The translations under genes and the position numbers were made by a program. This document shows, one piece after another, positions 20,189-29,488 of a DNA stretch of 64,000 bases. Numbering within the stretch: position 1 is the stretch's first letter; every line of letters starts with the position of its first letter. The DNA is from Ruegeria sp. Alg231-54 (lineage in GTDB: Bacteria; Pseudomonadota; Alphaproteobacteria; Rhodobacterales; Rhodobacteraceae). The stretch is taken from the NCBI RefSeq assembly GCF_900143525.1, contig NZ_FREZ01000001.1, positions 310,001-374,000 on the forward strand, read 5' to 3'. The notes beneath the pieces were generated by a model. It was not told the origin of the DNA. It searched no databases and saw only the letters and a list, made by a program, of their open reading frames with translations.

Positions 20189-21007
20189 ATGACCCCCGAA
20201 ACCCTATTTTCGCTGCAGGGAAAAACCGCACTGGTGACAGGTGGTGCCACCGGCATTGGCCGGATGGCAGCGGAATCGCTTGTAAGGGCAGGGGCACGCG
20301 TGCTGATCGCGTCGCGCAAGGGGGAATCCTGTGAAACCGTCGCGGCCGAGCTGAATGCTTTGGACGCGCCCGGCAGCGCCGAAGGATTCAGCGGAGATGT
20401 CGGAACGGAAGAAGGCGTTCTGGCCATGGTCGATGAGGTCAAGAATCGCACGGATAACCTTGATATCTTGATGAATAATGCGGGCATCTCTTGGGGTTCA
20501 CCGCTGGGACAGTTTCCCCATCATGCGTGGGAAAAGGTCAATTCCGTCAACGTCGCTGGTCTGTTCGAACTGACGCAGCGCCTGTTGCCGATGCTGATGA
20601 AGTCCGGAACACCTGACGATCCGGCGCGCGTCGTCAACGTTGGATCAGTAATGGGTGAGGTACCGATGGGCGACGGTGCATACAGCTATTCCGCATCCAA
20701 AGCTGCGGTGCTGCACTTGACCAAGATTCTGGCCAAGGAATTGTCGCCCTATCACGTCACTGTAAACGCGCTTGCCCCGGGACCATTTGTATCACGGATG
20801 ACAGCCTTTGCGACGGCAGACGAGGGGACGCGCGAAAAGGTTGGCAAGACGGTACCGCTGGGCCGTGTTGGTCGCGACGAAGATATCGCCGGGTGTATGT
20901 TGTTCCTGTGCGGGCGTGGCGGCAGCTATGTGACTGGAGCCGTCATCCCGGTTTCTGGGGGCCTAAACGTGGTGACTGCCGGCAACCTCTTCGCCGAAGC
21001 ACTATAA
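20189..21007 (+). CDS. SDR family oxidoreductase
   Basis: A 272-residue classical short-chain dehydrogenase with the cofactor motif GGATGIG (about 18-24), NNAG, the active-site serine in VNVGSVMGE and catalytic YSASK. The R residues after the first beta strand (ASRKGESC) suggest NADPH preference. The ATG at 20189 has GAGGAGC in front; a start at 20105 would add 28 atypical residues. The arrangement resembles RhlG-type ketoacyl reductases. It sits directly ahead of an APH-like kinase gene, a pairing common in acyl-CoA and fatty acid catabolic loci. Confidence 0.87.
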   Translation: MTPETLFSLQGKTALVTGGATGIGRMAAESLVRAGARVLIASRKGESCETVAAELNALDAPGSAEGFSGDVGTEEGVLAMVDEVKNRTDNLDILMNNAGISWGSPLGQFPHHAWEKVNSVNVAGLFELTQRLLPMLMKSGTPDDPARVVNVGSVMGEVPMGDGAYSYSASKAAVLHLTKILAKELSPYHVTVNALAPGPFVSRMTAFATADEGTREKVGKTVPLGRVGRDEDIAGCMLFLCGRGGSYVTGAVIPVSGGLNVVTAGNLFAEAL

Positions 21008-21024
21008 GGCCGGGGGCATAACTG

Positions 21025-22056
21025 TTGGAAATTAAAGAAACATCACAACTCAACCTGACGGCGCTGGATAGTTATCTCAGCGCAAATTTGGACGGTTACC
21101 TGGGGCCGCTGGAAGCGACGAAGTTCGCCATTGGACAATCCAATCCAACTTTCGAACTGCGCACACCGTCCAAGACTTACGTGCTGCGCCGTAAACCGCC
21201 AGGCGTTTTGCTGAAGTCAGCCCATGCTGTGGAACGCGAGTTCCGCGTTCAAAGCGCACTGGCCAAGAGCACGGTTCCGGTCCCTCGGATGATGCTGCTT
21301 TGCGAGGATGACGACGTCATCGGTTCGGCGTTTTATGTCATGGAGCGGTTACAGGGGCGTGTATTCCTTGAACCGACAATGGATGAGGCCGACAACGCGA
21401 CCCGTACTGGTGTTTTTGACGAAATGAACCGCGTGCTGGCCGATTTGCATAAGGTCGATGTGGACGCGGTAGGCCTGTCCGACTATGGCCCGCCCGGCAA
21501 TTACTTTGAGCGCCAAATTGCCCGATGGACCAAACAATATCGCGCATCCGAGACAACGACCGTCCCCGAGATGGATTCGCTTATCTCCGCGCTTGAGGGA
21601 TCCATTCCGGACGATGACGGGCAGCGAACTTTGGTGCATGGTGATTACCGCATCGACAATCTGATGTTCGAACAGAACGGCTCGCGCTGCATTGGCGTTC
21701 TTGATTGGGAGTTGTCGACGATCGGGCACCCTTACGCAGATCTGGCAGCGGTCATCATGCAGTGGCAATTACCCCCTGGAAACGAGGGGCGCGGGTTGGC
21801 GGGTGTCGACCGCCAAGCTCTGGGAATACCGTCAGATCAAGAGTTTATCGGGCGATACTGCCAGCGTCGCGGATTACTTGGGATTGAAAATTTCGGGTTC
21901 TACCTGGCGTTCAATTTCTTCCGTATGGCCGGAATTCTGCAGGGTGTGTACAAGCGCGCCTTGGATGGCAACGCGTCTGATCCCAAACGCGCGCAGGTTT
22001 TTGGGGCCTATGTTCCGGTATTCGCAAAACATGGGCTTGCTGCGCTGGATTCGTAG
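21025..22056 (+). CDS. phosphotransferase family protein (APH/ACAD10-11 type)
   Basis: A 343-residue protein kinase-like enzyme: FAIGQSNPTFELRT with YVLRRKPPG (nucleotide-binding lysine region), the catalytic loop VHGDYRIDNLMF (about 205-216) and the metal-binding VLDWELSTIGHPYADLA. This is the aminoglycoside-phosphotransferase fold as used in ACAD10/11, where hydroxyacyl-CoAs are phosphorylated before elimination. There is no ATG near the start, so I use the TTG at 21025, which follows GGCCGGGGGC. It is 17 bp behind the SDR and probably co-transcribed with it. Substrate assignment is inference. Confidence 0.83.
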   Translation: MEIKETSQLNLTALDSYLSANLDGYLGPLEATKFAIGQSNPTFELRTPSKTYVLRRKPPGVLLKSAHAVEREFRVQSALAKSTVPVPRMMLLCEDDDVIGSAFYVMERLQGRVFLEPTMDEADNATRTGVFDEMNRVLADLHKVDVDAVGLSDYGPPGNYFERQIARWTKQYRASETTTVPEMDSLISALEGSIPDDDGQRTLVHGDYRIDNLMFEQNGSRCIGVLDWELSTIGHPYADLAAVIMQWQLPPGNEGRGLAGVDRQALGIPSDQEFIGRYCQRRGLLGIENFGFYLAFNFFRMAGILQGVYKRALDGNASDPKRAQVFGAYVPVFAKHGLAALDS

Positions 22057-22064
22057 TTCGGCCG

Positions 22065-22673
22065 TCAGCTCGGCGCTTTGGAAAGCTCTAGCTTCAGATT
22101 GCCCAGGCTGTTCTTGCCAAAAAACATCTCGGTGCCCACAAACATTGTAGGCACTCCGAATACGCCTCGTTTTACGGCGGCCTTGGATTGCTCTTTGAGC
22201 CGCTGCTTTATTTCGGCACCAGTCATGGCCTCGCGGATCTTGCGCGCGGGAAGTTTGTTTTCCTGCATGATATCCATCAGCACACCCAGTTCATCGACTT
22301 TTTGACCATGTACCCAGATCGCATCAAATATTGCGTTTATATATTTAGATTCCCAGGATTTACCGGAGGCGAACACAGCACCGCGCATGGCAAATTTGGT
22401 GTTCACCGGGAAATGTGGGCTCATATGAAAGCTCAATCCGCGTCTGCGGGCAAAGCGGTGAAGATCATGGGTCAGATAGGCTGTTTTCTGGCGGTTTTCC
22501 GAGAATGCCTCGAACGGGTTCTGATTATGCGTCGCCTTGAATATCGTCGGCAGTAACACGGGCACATAGCTTACCTGCATGCCATTTCGTTCCGCCAGTT
22601 TAGGCAAGACCTTATGGGCCAGAAAAGCGTTTGGGCTGCAAAAATCGAAAATGAAATCTATGGTCTGCGTCAT
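22065..22673 (-). CDS. 2-hydroxychromene-2-carboxylate isomerase family (DsbA-like fold)
   Basis: A 202-residue protein with the kappa-class GST/DsbA fold: the N-terminal IDFIFDFCSPNAFLA with F-C-S-P instead of a CxxC redox pair, and the late AVKRGVFGVPTMFVGTEMFFGKNS with the conserved cis-proline (G-V-P-T). The usual chromene carboxylate isomerases begin YFDFSSPYAY, so the enzyme belongs to that family but its reaction is unproven. The start at 22673 keeps the fold at the N-terminus; starting at 22814 would add 47 unsuitable residues. It converges with the APH-like gene, with 8 bp between stops. Confidence 0.82.
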   Translation of the reverse strand: MTQTIDFIFDFCSPNAFLAHKVLPKLAERNGMQVSYVPVLLPTIFKATHNQNPFEAFSENRQKTAYLTHDLHRFARRRGLSFHMSPHFPVNTKFAMRGAVFASGKSWESKYINAIFDAIWVHGQKVDELGVLMDIMQENKLPARKIREAMTGAEIKQRLKEQSKAAVKRGVFGVPTMFVGTEMFFGKNSLGNLKLELSKAPS

Positions 22674-22869
22674 TGTCTGAACTCCGATACGACGATCTGT
22701 GAAATGAACTCTGAACCACCGGACGAATCTGTAACGCGTCCAGTGTACAGGCGGGAAGGCTGGCGCGCACTGGCCGTTGGTCGCGATGTGAGAAATCAGG
22801 AATTCCTCTGTCAATTCAGTGTGTCACCGGTCAAGATCAACGAAACCGCCGAGGAGGTTCGAGAAACCC

Positions 22870-24099
22870 ATGCGCAGCCAGACGACCCTTGATCCTGTCC
22901 GCCTGAACCGAATACGGGACTGGATGCAGCGCTATGTCGATGAGCGCAAATACGCGGGCAGTTCATTGCTATTGACCCACCACGGGTCCGAGGCGTTTTT
23001 TCACACCTGTGGCCTCAGAAATGTTGAGAAGGATCTGCCATTTCAGCGCGATACGATTGTGCGGATCTATTCGATGACGAAACCCGTCACCTCGGTCGCG
23101 GTGATGATGCTGGCCGAGCGCGGGTTGTTCCACCTCGACGCGCAACTCTCTGAATTCCTGCCTGAATTTGCTTCTATGAAAACTCTTGTACCCGAGGCGG
23201 AGAGGCTGGATCAAACCGAAGATGCACCATCCCCGACACTGCATCAGCTTCTGACTCATACAAGCGGATTCAGTTATCCGTTCAATCCCGGTATTCTCCC
23301 GGCAGCGATGGATGCACAGAAGCTGATTTTTAGCCCCAATCAAGGGCCTTTGAAGGACAGGATCGGCGCACTGGCACAACTGCCATTGGCGTTCCAGCCC
23401 GGAACCCGTTGGGAATATTCAGTTTCTACTGATGTGTTGGGCCGCATGGTCGAGGTTGTGTCCGGCAAAACCTTGGATCAGTTCTTCGCGCAAGAGATCT
23501 TTGAGCCGCTTGAGATGGCCGAGACCGGATTTTCTGTGCCCAAAGGGGGAGGGGATCGGTTCGCGTCTCTCTATACGCCGCTGGCCGGGGACGCGATGGC
23601 GCTGAATTCAGCCGAGACCGGCGACGACACCCTGCGATTGACAGACGAGGCAGGCGCATCCCCATTTGAAAAGGCGACGACCTTTTCGGGCGGTGGCGGT
23701 CTGGTTAGCACGATCGACGACTACGGCAAATTCACCGAGATGATGCGAAACCGGGGGCAGGGCAACGGCCACCGCTTGCTGGGTCCAAAGACAGTCGACT
23801 TCATGCTGCAAAACCACTTGCCGGGCGATATCGCCTCGATGGGCCCGCAAAGCTTTGCCGAGCAACCGATGGAAGGCATGGGATTTGGTCTGGCCGGGTC
23901 TGTCATCATCAACCCTGGCAGAACCCGAACACCTGGGTCATTAGGTGATTTTAGTTGGGGCGGTATGGCTTCGACATTCTTCTGGATTGACCGCAGCAAC
24001 GATCTGTCGGCCGTATTCTTCACCCAATTGTCGCCGTCCAGTTCTTACCCGTCCCGATCCGAGCTAAAGGCGCTGGTAATGGGCGCGTTGGTTGATTGA
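22870..24099 (+). CDS. serine hydrolase, beta-lactamase family (EstB-like)
   Basis: A 409-residue protein of the class C beta-lactamase/penicillin-binding fold. The nucleophile and general base are in IYSMTKPVTSV (S68-x-x-K71), the second motif is RWEYSVSTDVLG (a Y-S-V in the Y-x-N position) near residue 180, and LLTHTSGFSYPF is a typical esterase-branch segment. No signal peptide is seen, so it is probably a cytosolic esterase or lactonase rather than an antibiotic-resistance enzyme. The ATG at 22870 follows GAGGAGG; starts further upstream lack a ribosome site. Confidence 0.87.
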   Translation: MRSQTTLDPVRLNRIRDWMQRYVDERKYAGSSLLLTHHGSEAFFHTCGLRNVEKDLPFQRDTIVRIYSMTKPVTSVAVMMLAERGLFHLDAQLSEFLPEFASMKTLVPEAERLDQTEDAPSPTLHQLLTHTSGFSYPFNPGILPAAMDAQKLIFSPNQGPLKDRIGALAQLPLAFQPGTRWEYSVSTDVLGRMVEVVSGKTLDQFFAQEIFEPLEMAETGFSVPKGGGDRFASLYTPLAGDAMALNSAETGDDTLRLTDEAGASPFEKATTFSGGGGLVSTIDDYGKFTEMMRNRGQGNGHRLLGPKTVDFMLQNHLPGDIASMGPQSFAEQPMEGMGFGLAGSVIINPGRTRTPGSLGDFSWGGMASTFFWIDRSNDLSAVFFTQLSPSSSYPSRSELKALVMGALVD

Positions 24100-24148
24100 C
24101 CCGGGTGGCGCTGATACGCCTTTTTCATAGCCAATCGGAGAGTCGCCA

Positions 24149-25018
24149 ATGACCGAAGCAGAACGTGTCCTTCTTGACCTTTTGAATCTCGAGAGGCTCG
24201 AAGTTGACCTGTTCCGAGGCACCGGGTCAGGCGGCGAGACTCCGACGCGAATTTTTGGCGGGCAGGTGGTGTCGCAGGCTCTGGCGGCGGCGTACCGTAC
24301 TGTGGATGATAGGCTGTGCCATTCGCTGCATGCGTATTTTATTCGCCCGGGTGATCCATCTATTCCTGTTATTTATCAAGTTGATAGAGCCCGGGATGGA
24401 GGTTCATTTACCACACGGCGCGTTGTCGCGATACAACATGGCAAACAGATCTTGAACGTATCGGCCTCGTTCCACATTCAAGATGAAGGCTGGGATCATC
24501 ACCATGAGATGCCCCAGATGGAGGACCCGGAAAGTTATCCGTCGCGCACTGAACTGCGCAAGAAGTACGTGGATTTGGTACCCAAACACATGCGTGGAGA
24601 GCTGACACGCGAACGGCCGATCGAGGTCCGTGAGGCCAGCCATCTTGATCCGTTCCACCCTGAAAAATCGGACGATCGAAATCAGGTCTGGTTCCGCATG
24701 CCCGGCGCAGCGGGGGCGGATTCTGCCACTCAGCAATTGCTGCTGACTTACGCGTCTGACATGTATCTGATGGGATCAGGTATGCGACCGCATGGCCTCA
24801 GCTGGTTTACGGGTCAGGTCAATGGGGCCAGCCTGGATCACGCCATGTGGTTCCACGCGCCGATCCATTTTGAAAACTGGCATCTGTATTCGATGGATTC
24901 GCCCTGGAGCGGGAGAGGGCGCAATTTCAACCGAGGGTCGATTTATGCACAAGACGGCACTTTGGTTGCTTCGGTCACGCAGGAAGGCCTGATGCGAAAA
25001 GCCCAGAAGAAACGTTAA
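24149..25018 (+). CDS. tesB: acyl-CoA thioesterase II
   Basis: A 289-residue double-hotdog thioesterase hydrolysing medium- and long-chain acyl-CoA. The family pattern is present: RIFGGQVVSQALAAA and LHAYFIRPGDP in the first repeat, and ASLDHAMWFHAP (catalytic Asp) with the late ASVTQEGLMR (catalytic Gln) in the second. The length is normal. A GGAGAG site lies before the ATG. Its stop overlaps the stop of the convergent SDR gene by 4 bases. It fits the CoA-ester theme of this block. Confidence 0.93.
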   Translation: MTEAERVLLDLLNLERLEVDLFRGTGSGGETPTRIFGGQVVSQALAAAYRTVDDRLCHSLHAYFIRPGDPSIPVIYQVDRARDGGSFTTRRVVAIQHGKQILNVSASFHIQDEGWDHHHEMPQMEDPESYPSRTELRKKYVDLVPKHMRGELTRERPIEVREASHLDPFHPEKSDDRNQVWFRMPGAAGADSATQQLLLTYASDMYLMGSGMRPHGLSWFTGQVNGASLDHAMWFHAPIHFENWHLYSMDSPWSGRGRNFNRGSIYAQDGTLVASVTQEGLMRKAQKKR

Positions 25019-25782
25019 TCATCGTCCGTAAACTTTTGATTTAACTTGTTCATGCCCCTAAGCCAGCTGTCGTAATCGCTGGATTTGTGCCGAATGTAGT
25101 CCAACACTTTCGAATGCGGTAGCACCAGAAACTGTTCCGACTCAATGGCTTCGACACAGGCCTGGGCCACGTCTTCAGGCTCTAGCATACCGTCGATTGA
25201 CGCTACCGAATCCTCAAAGCCGCGTGTCATTTCGGACCGAACCGCTTGCGGACATAGAACGGAAACGCGCAAGCCTTTATGGCTGTATGTCAGCGACAGC
25301 CATTCGGCAAAGCCCACGGCGGCGTGTTTGGAAACGCCGTATGGTGCAGCGCCAGGCTGGTTCAAAAGTCCTGCAGCCGAGGCCGTTGTCATGATGTAGC
25401 CGCCGCCGCGCGCAATCATACGCGGAACCAGATGACGTGCGGTCCAGACATGCGACATGACGTTGATCTTCCAGATCCGCTCCCAGTCTTCGTCCGGAAC
25501 GTCCAGGCCACCAAGGGTCAGGATACCAGCATTTGCACAGAACAGATCAATCGGGCCAATCTCATCTTCGACGTGATCAATCAACGCTTTGATACTGGCT
25601 TCGTCTGAAACATCGCATGTTACCGCGTGTCCATTGATTTCCGTGGCCACAGAACACGCAGCTTCGGTGTCTATGTCTGCGCATACGACCGTTGCACCTT
25701 CGCGCGCGAACCGGGTTGCCAGACCTTTTCCGATACCGTTGGCTGCACCGGTGACCACCACAGTCTTGCCATTCAAGTTCAT
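25015..25782 (-). CDS. SDR family oxidoreductase
   Basis: A 255-residue classical short-chain dehydrogenase: GAANGIG cofactor motif (about 12-18), the acidic D of CADIDTEAA after the second strand suggesting NAD preference, NAG in CANAGILTL, and the catalytic YGVSKHAAVGF. The ATG at 25782 has GGAG ten bases ahead; an in-frame start at 25815 adds 11 residues without a better site. The substrate is unknown. It is located between tesB and gcdH, but in the same direction as gcdH. Confidence 0.87.
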   Translation of the reverse strand: MNLNGKTVVVTGAANGIGKGLATRFAREGATVVCADIDTEAACSVATEINGHAVTCDVSDEASIKALIDHVEDEIGPIDLFCANAGILTLGGLDVPDEDWERIWKINVMSHVWTARHLVPRMIARGGGYIMTTASAAGLLNQPGAAPYGVSKHAAVGFAEWLSLTYSHKGLRVSVLCPQAVRSEMTRGFEDSVASIDGMLEPEDVAQACVEAIESEQFLVLPHSKVLDYIRHKSSDYDSWLRGMNKLNQKFTDDD

Positions 25783-25902
25783 CAGGGGCTCCGAATTGGA
25801 CGTTTTGAAAGGCATCGTAAGGCATTGGCAATTTTGGGAAAACCGGAAATTGCCAATGCTGCATTTTAACCATAATACTGATTATGCGGTATTCAGAATA
25901 TC

Positions 25903-27132
25903 CTAGTAGAAGGCCTGAAGTCCGGTCTGTGCCCGCCCCAAAATCAACGCATGAACGTCGTGCGTGCCCTCATAGGTGTTCACAGTTTCCAGATTGACCA
26001 TGTGGCGGATAACCTGGAATTCCAGTGAGATGCCATTGCCACCGTGCATGTCGCGGGCCATCCGTGCGATGTCCAACGCTTTGCCGCAGTTGTTTCGCTT
26101 AACGATCGAGATCATTTCGGGCGCTGCTTCGGCCTGATCCATCAAACGGCCAACGCGCAGGCTAGCTTGCAGGCCCAGGGCGATCTCGGTTTGCATATCA
26201 GCCAGTTTGCGTTGGAACAGTTGCGTCTGCGCCAGCGGCTTATTGAACTGTTTGCGGTCCAGACCATATTGACGAGCACCGTGCCAGCAGTTTTCAGCGG
26301 CGCCCATGACGCCCCAGCTGATCCCATAACGGGCGCGGTTCAGACAGCCGAATGGTCCTTTCAAACCCTGAACATTTGGCAGCAAGGCGCCCTCGTCCAC
26401 TTCGACGCCGTCCAGAACGATCTCACCAGTGATCGAAGCCCGCAGGCTCATTTTGTTCTGAATTTTAGGCGCGCTCAAACCTTTGAGGCCCTTGTCCAAA
26501 ACAAAGCCACGGATCTTGCCGTCATGCGCGTCGGACTTGGCCCACACTACAAAGACGTCTGCGATAGGTGAATTCGAGATCCACATCTTGCTGCCGGTCA
26601 GCCGATAACCACCGTCGATCTTTTCCGCACGGGTTTTCATGCCCGCCGGGTCAGAACCCGCATCAGGCTCTGTCAGGCCAAAGCAACCGATCCATTCGCC
26701 ACTGGCCAGTTTTGGAAGGTACTTCCGGCGCTGTTCTTCGCTGCCATATGCATAGATCGGGTACATCACCAATGAGCTTTGCACCGACATCATCGAGCGA
26801 TAGCCGGAATCGACACGCTCAACCTCGCGCGCGACCAGGCCGTAAGACACATAACCGCCACCAAGACCGCCGTATTCTTCTGGAATCGTGGTGCCCAAAA
26901 GGCCCATTTCACCCATTTCGTGGAAGATCTCCGGGTCCGTTACCTCGTTCTGGAAGGCTTCCAGAACCCGTGGTTGCAGCTTTTCCTGACAATATGCCTG
27001 CGCACTCGCGGCGATCATGCGCTCATCTTCTGTTAGCTGATCCGCCAGACGAAATGGATCGTCCCACGAGAACGCCCCCATGTCAGGTGCATCTTTGGCG
27101 CGCAAAGTCGGTTTGGTGTTCGGGGCGTTCAT
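25903..27132 (-). CDS. gcdH: glutaryl-CoA dehydrogenase
   Basis: A 409-residue FAD enzyme that oxidises and decarboxylates glutaryl-CoA to crotonyl-CoA, the end of lysine and tryptophan degradation. Features are [12 protein letters not shown] with [33 protein letters not shown], and the C-terminal catalytic base in [17 protein letters not shown] (about E388), which is characteristic of GcdH rather than short-chain acyl-CoA dehydrogenases. GGAG precedes the ATG. It is transcribed in the same direction as the pho genes but separated from phoB by a 127-bp gap with a hairpin. Confidence 0.94.
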   Translation of the reverse strand: MNAPNTKPTLRAKDAPDMGAFSWDDPFRLADQLTEDERMIAASAQAYCQEKLQPRVLEAFQNEVTDPEIFHEMGEMGLLGTTIPEEYGGLGGGYVSYGLVAREVERVDSGYRSMMSVQSSLVMYPIYAYGSEEQRRKYLPKLASGEWIGCFGLTEPDAGSDPAGMKTRAEKIDGGYRLTGSKMWISNSPIADVFVVWAKSDAHDGKIRGFVLDKGLKGLSAPKIQNKMSLRASITGEIVLDGVEVDEGALLPNVQGLKGPFGCLNRARYGISWGVMGAAENCWHGARQYGLDRKQFNKPLAQTQLFQRKLADMQTEIALGLQASLRVGRLMDQAEAAPEMISIVKRNNCGKALDIARMARDMHGGNGISLEFQVIRHMVNLETVNTYEGTHDVHALILGRAQTGLQAFY

Positions 27133-27258
27133 TTTGGTTCTCCGCTTAGTCGGCTTTGTCGCAAAATACCCTGCCGTAACCGCAAATAACAGCTACAGTT
27201 TCGCATCGAACCATGAGTAAACCGCATAGAACAGGGCAGTGCGCCCTGCCCTGTGCTT

Positions 27259-27948
27259 TTACCCCAAGGCGTACCCTGCGCCGCGGACCGTACGCACGGG
27301 ATCTTCACCGCCATGCTGTGTCAGCGCCTTGCGCAAGCGGCCGATGTGAACGTCAACTGTTCTGGTATCGACATAGATATCGCGCCCCCAGACCCGGTCG
27401 AGCAGCTGTTCGCGGCTCCAGACACGACCCGGTTTTTCCATGAACGTGCTCAGAAGACGAAATTCGGTCGGGCCCAGTTTCAGCGGCTTGCTGTTGCGGC
27501 TAACCTTATGTGTCTCGGAATCCAGAATGATATCAGCAAATTCAAGCTTGATACCGACCGTTGCCGGGCGAACCCGGCGCAACTGTGTGCGAACGCGCGC
27601 CATAAGCTCGACAACCGAATACGGCTTGACCACATAGTCATCCGCCCCGGTTTCCAGACCACGCACCTTGTCGACCTCTTCCGACCGGGCTGAAAGCATG
27701 ATGATGGGGATCGATCGTGTATCCGGGCGCGTTTTAAGGCGCCGGCACACTTCGATCCCGCTGAGGTTGGGCATCATCCAGTCCAAAACGATGATGTCCG
27801 GATTGTCTTCATCAACCAATAGCAACGCCTCGTCACCATTGGCCGCCTTGGATACACGAAACCCTTCTGCTTCGAGGTTGTAAGCCAGCACTTCACGCTG
27901 GGCCAGTTCATCCTCAACAACCAGTACCGTAGGCTGATCAGCGGACAT
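27259..27948 (-). CDS. phoB: phosphate response regulator PhoB
   Basis: A 229-residue OmpR-type regulator. The receiver domain has acidic VVEDE (about 11-15), phospho-acceptor D in IIVLDWMMPNLSG (about D55) and conserved K in DYVVKPYS; the winged-helix domain (about 130-226) ends with the recognition region VDVHIGRLRKAL. PhoR phosphorylates it under phosphate limitation and it activates pho genes. TAGGAGG precedes the ATG at 13 nt. It is the last gene of the pst-phoU-phoB string, 12 bp after phoU. Confidence 0.95.
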   Translation of the reverse strand: MSADQPTVLVVEDELAQREVLAYNLEAEGFRVSKAANGDEALLLVDEDNPDIIVLDWMMPNLSGIEVCRRLKTRPDTRSIPIIMLSARSEEVDKVRGLETGADDYVVKPYSVVELMARVRTQLRRVRPATVGIKLEFADIILDSETHKVSRNSKPLKLGPTEFRLLSTFMEKPGRVWSREQLLDRVWGRDIYVDTRTVDVHIGRLRKALTQHGGEDPVRTVRGAGYALG

Positions 27949-27960
27949 AATCGTTGCCTC

Positions 27961-28662
27961 CTAGGCGGTTTGCGAGGTGGTATCGGCTTTGGGGCGTGCT
28001 TCCGACGGCCGTTCCCCAGTCACCAGATAAACCACCTGTTCAGCGATGGCTGTGACGTGATCGCCCATCCGTTCGATGTTCTTTGCGATGAAATGCAGGT
28101 GCATGCACGACGAGATGTTGCGGGGATCTTCAGCCATGAAGGTCAGAAACTCGCGGAACAGGCCGTTATACATCTGGTCTACTTCTTCATCCCGCTGGAT
28201 CACGTCAGCGGCCAATTCGGCGTCACGTTGAATATAAGCGTCCAACGCGTCGCGCAGCATCCGCTCAACCTCGCGCGCCATACGGCGCAGGGCTGCGGCA
28301 CTGCCGTTGATCTCGCCGGCGTCGACAAGAACCGTGGTGCGTTTGGCAATGTTTTTGGAATAGTCGCCGATACGTTCCAGGTTGGCCGAGACCTTCAGAA
28401 CCGACAGAACCAGACGCAGGTCGCTCGCTGTAGGTGCCCGCAGCGCAATCACCCGCGCGGTTTCTTCGTTGATCAGATCCTCAAGCGCATCAATGGCTTT
28501 GTCGCCCTGACGCACCTCTTGGGCCAATTCGACATCCCGGGTTTCAAGCGAGCGCGCGGCGTTCATGATCGCGGCCTCGACCAGACCGCCCATCTTCATG
28601 ATATGGGCCTGAACCGCTTCAAGGTCGCGGTCGAATGCAGATGCAATATGTTGTTCGGTCAT
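27961..28662 (-). CDS. phoU: phosphate signalling protein PhoU
   Basis: A 233-residue cytosolic protein made of two PhoU three-helix repeats, each with an E/D-x-x-x-D metal-binding pattern (for example AIDALEDLINEE and RDEEVDQMYNGLF). It links the Pst transporter state to PhoR and keeps the pho regulon off when phosphate is plentiful. I start at the ATG at 28662; the in-frame start at 28761 would add 33 residues overlapping pstB. It lies between pstB and phoB in the usual order. Confidence 0.95.
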   Translation of the reverse strand: MTEQHIASAFDRDLEAVQAHIMKMGGLVEAAIMNAARSLETRDVELAQEVRQGDKAIDALEDLINEETARVIALRAPTASDLRLVLSVLKVSANLERIGDYSKNIAKRTTVLVDAGEINGSAAALRRMAREVERMLRDALDAYIQRDAELAADVIQRDEEVDQMYNGLFREFLTFMAEDPRNISSCMHLHFIAKNIERMGDHVTAIAEQVVYLVTGERPSEARPKADTTSQTA

Positions 28663-28678
28663 GTTCAAATACCTGTCC

Positions 28679-29476
28679 TCAGCCGATACGGCCGGTGATG
28701 TAGCTTTCCGTGCGGGGGTCTTCCGGGTTGGTAAAGATCTGGCCGGTCTCGCCGAATTCAACCAGATTACCCAAATGGAAGAACGCCGTTTTCTGGCTGA
28801 CCCGCGCAGCCTGTTGCATCGAGTGTGTCACGATCACCACCGAATAGCGCGAACGCAACTCGTCGATCAGTTCCTCGACTTGCGCAGTGGCAATCGGGTC
28901 CAACGCCGAGCATGGCTCATCCATCAGCAAAACCTCTGGTTCCGTCGCCACGGCACGGGCAATGCACAGGCGCTGCTGCTGACCACCGGACAGGCCTGTA
29001 CCGGGGGCGTCCAAGCGGTCCTTGACCTCATCCCATATCGCAGCACGACGCAGAGATTTCTCAACAATATCATCGAGTTCTGATTTGTTCTTGGCAAGAC
29101 CATGGATGCGCGGACCATAGGCCACGTTGTCATAGATCGATTTGGGGAACGGGTTGGGTTTTTGAAACACCATTCCGACCTTGGCACGCAGTTGCACCGG
29201 GTCGACACGCTTGTCGTAAATGTCTTCGCCGTCCAGCAGGATATCGCCTTCGACCCGGCAGATGTCGATGGTGTCGTTCATCCGGTTGAGGCAGCGCAGA
29301 AAAGTGGACTTGCCGCAGCCCGATGGGCCGATAAAGGCCGTCACGGTCTTGTCCTCGATCTGGACATCCACGTCTTTTATGGCGTGCGTGTCGCCGTAAA
29401 AAACTTGAACATTGTTGGCGGCAATCTTGATGGCTTTGGAGTCCACGGTTCTCTCCACTCGTGTCATATCATTCAT
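28679..29476 (-). CDS. pstB: phosphate ABC transporter ATP-binding protein PstB
   Basis: A 265-residue ATPase of the high-affinity phosphate importer. Walker A GPSGCGKS (about 50-57), signature LSGGQQQR and Walker [14 protein letters not shown] are all intact, with the H-loop in [13 protein letters not shown]. Three in-frame ATGs exist at 29488, 29476 and 29467; I prefer 29476 because GGGGG lies at a good distance upstream, while 29488 abuts the pstA stop. The protein docks to PstA and PstC at the inner membrane. Confidence 0.96.
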   Translation of the reverse strand: MNDMTRVERTVDSKAIKIAANNVQVFYGDTHAIKDVDVQIEDKTVTAFIGPSGCGKSTFLRCLNRMNDTIDICRVEGDILLDGEDIYDKRVDPVQLRAKVGMVFQKPNPFPKSIYDNVAYGPRIHGLAKNKSELDDIVEKSLRRAAIWDEVKDRLDAPGTGLSGGQQQRLCIARAVATEPEVLLMDEPCSALDPIATAQVEELIDELRSRYSVVIVTHSMQQAARVSQKTAFFHLGNLVEFGETGQIFTNPEDPRTESYITGRIG

Positions 29477-29488
29477 AATAGCCCCCAT

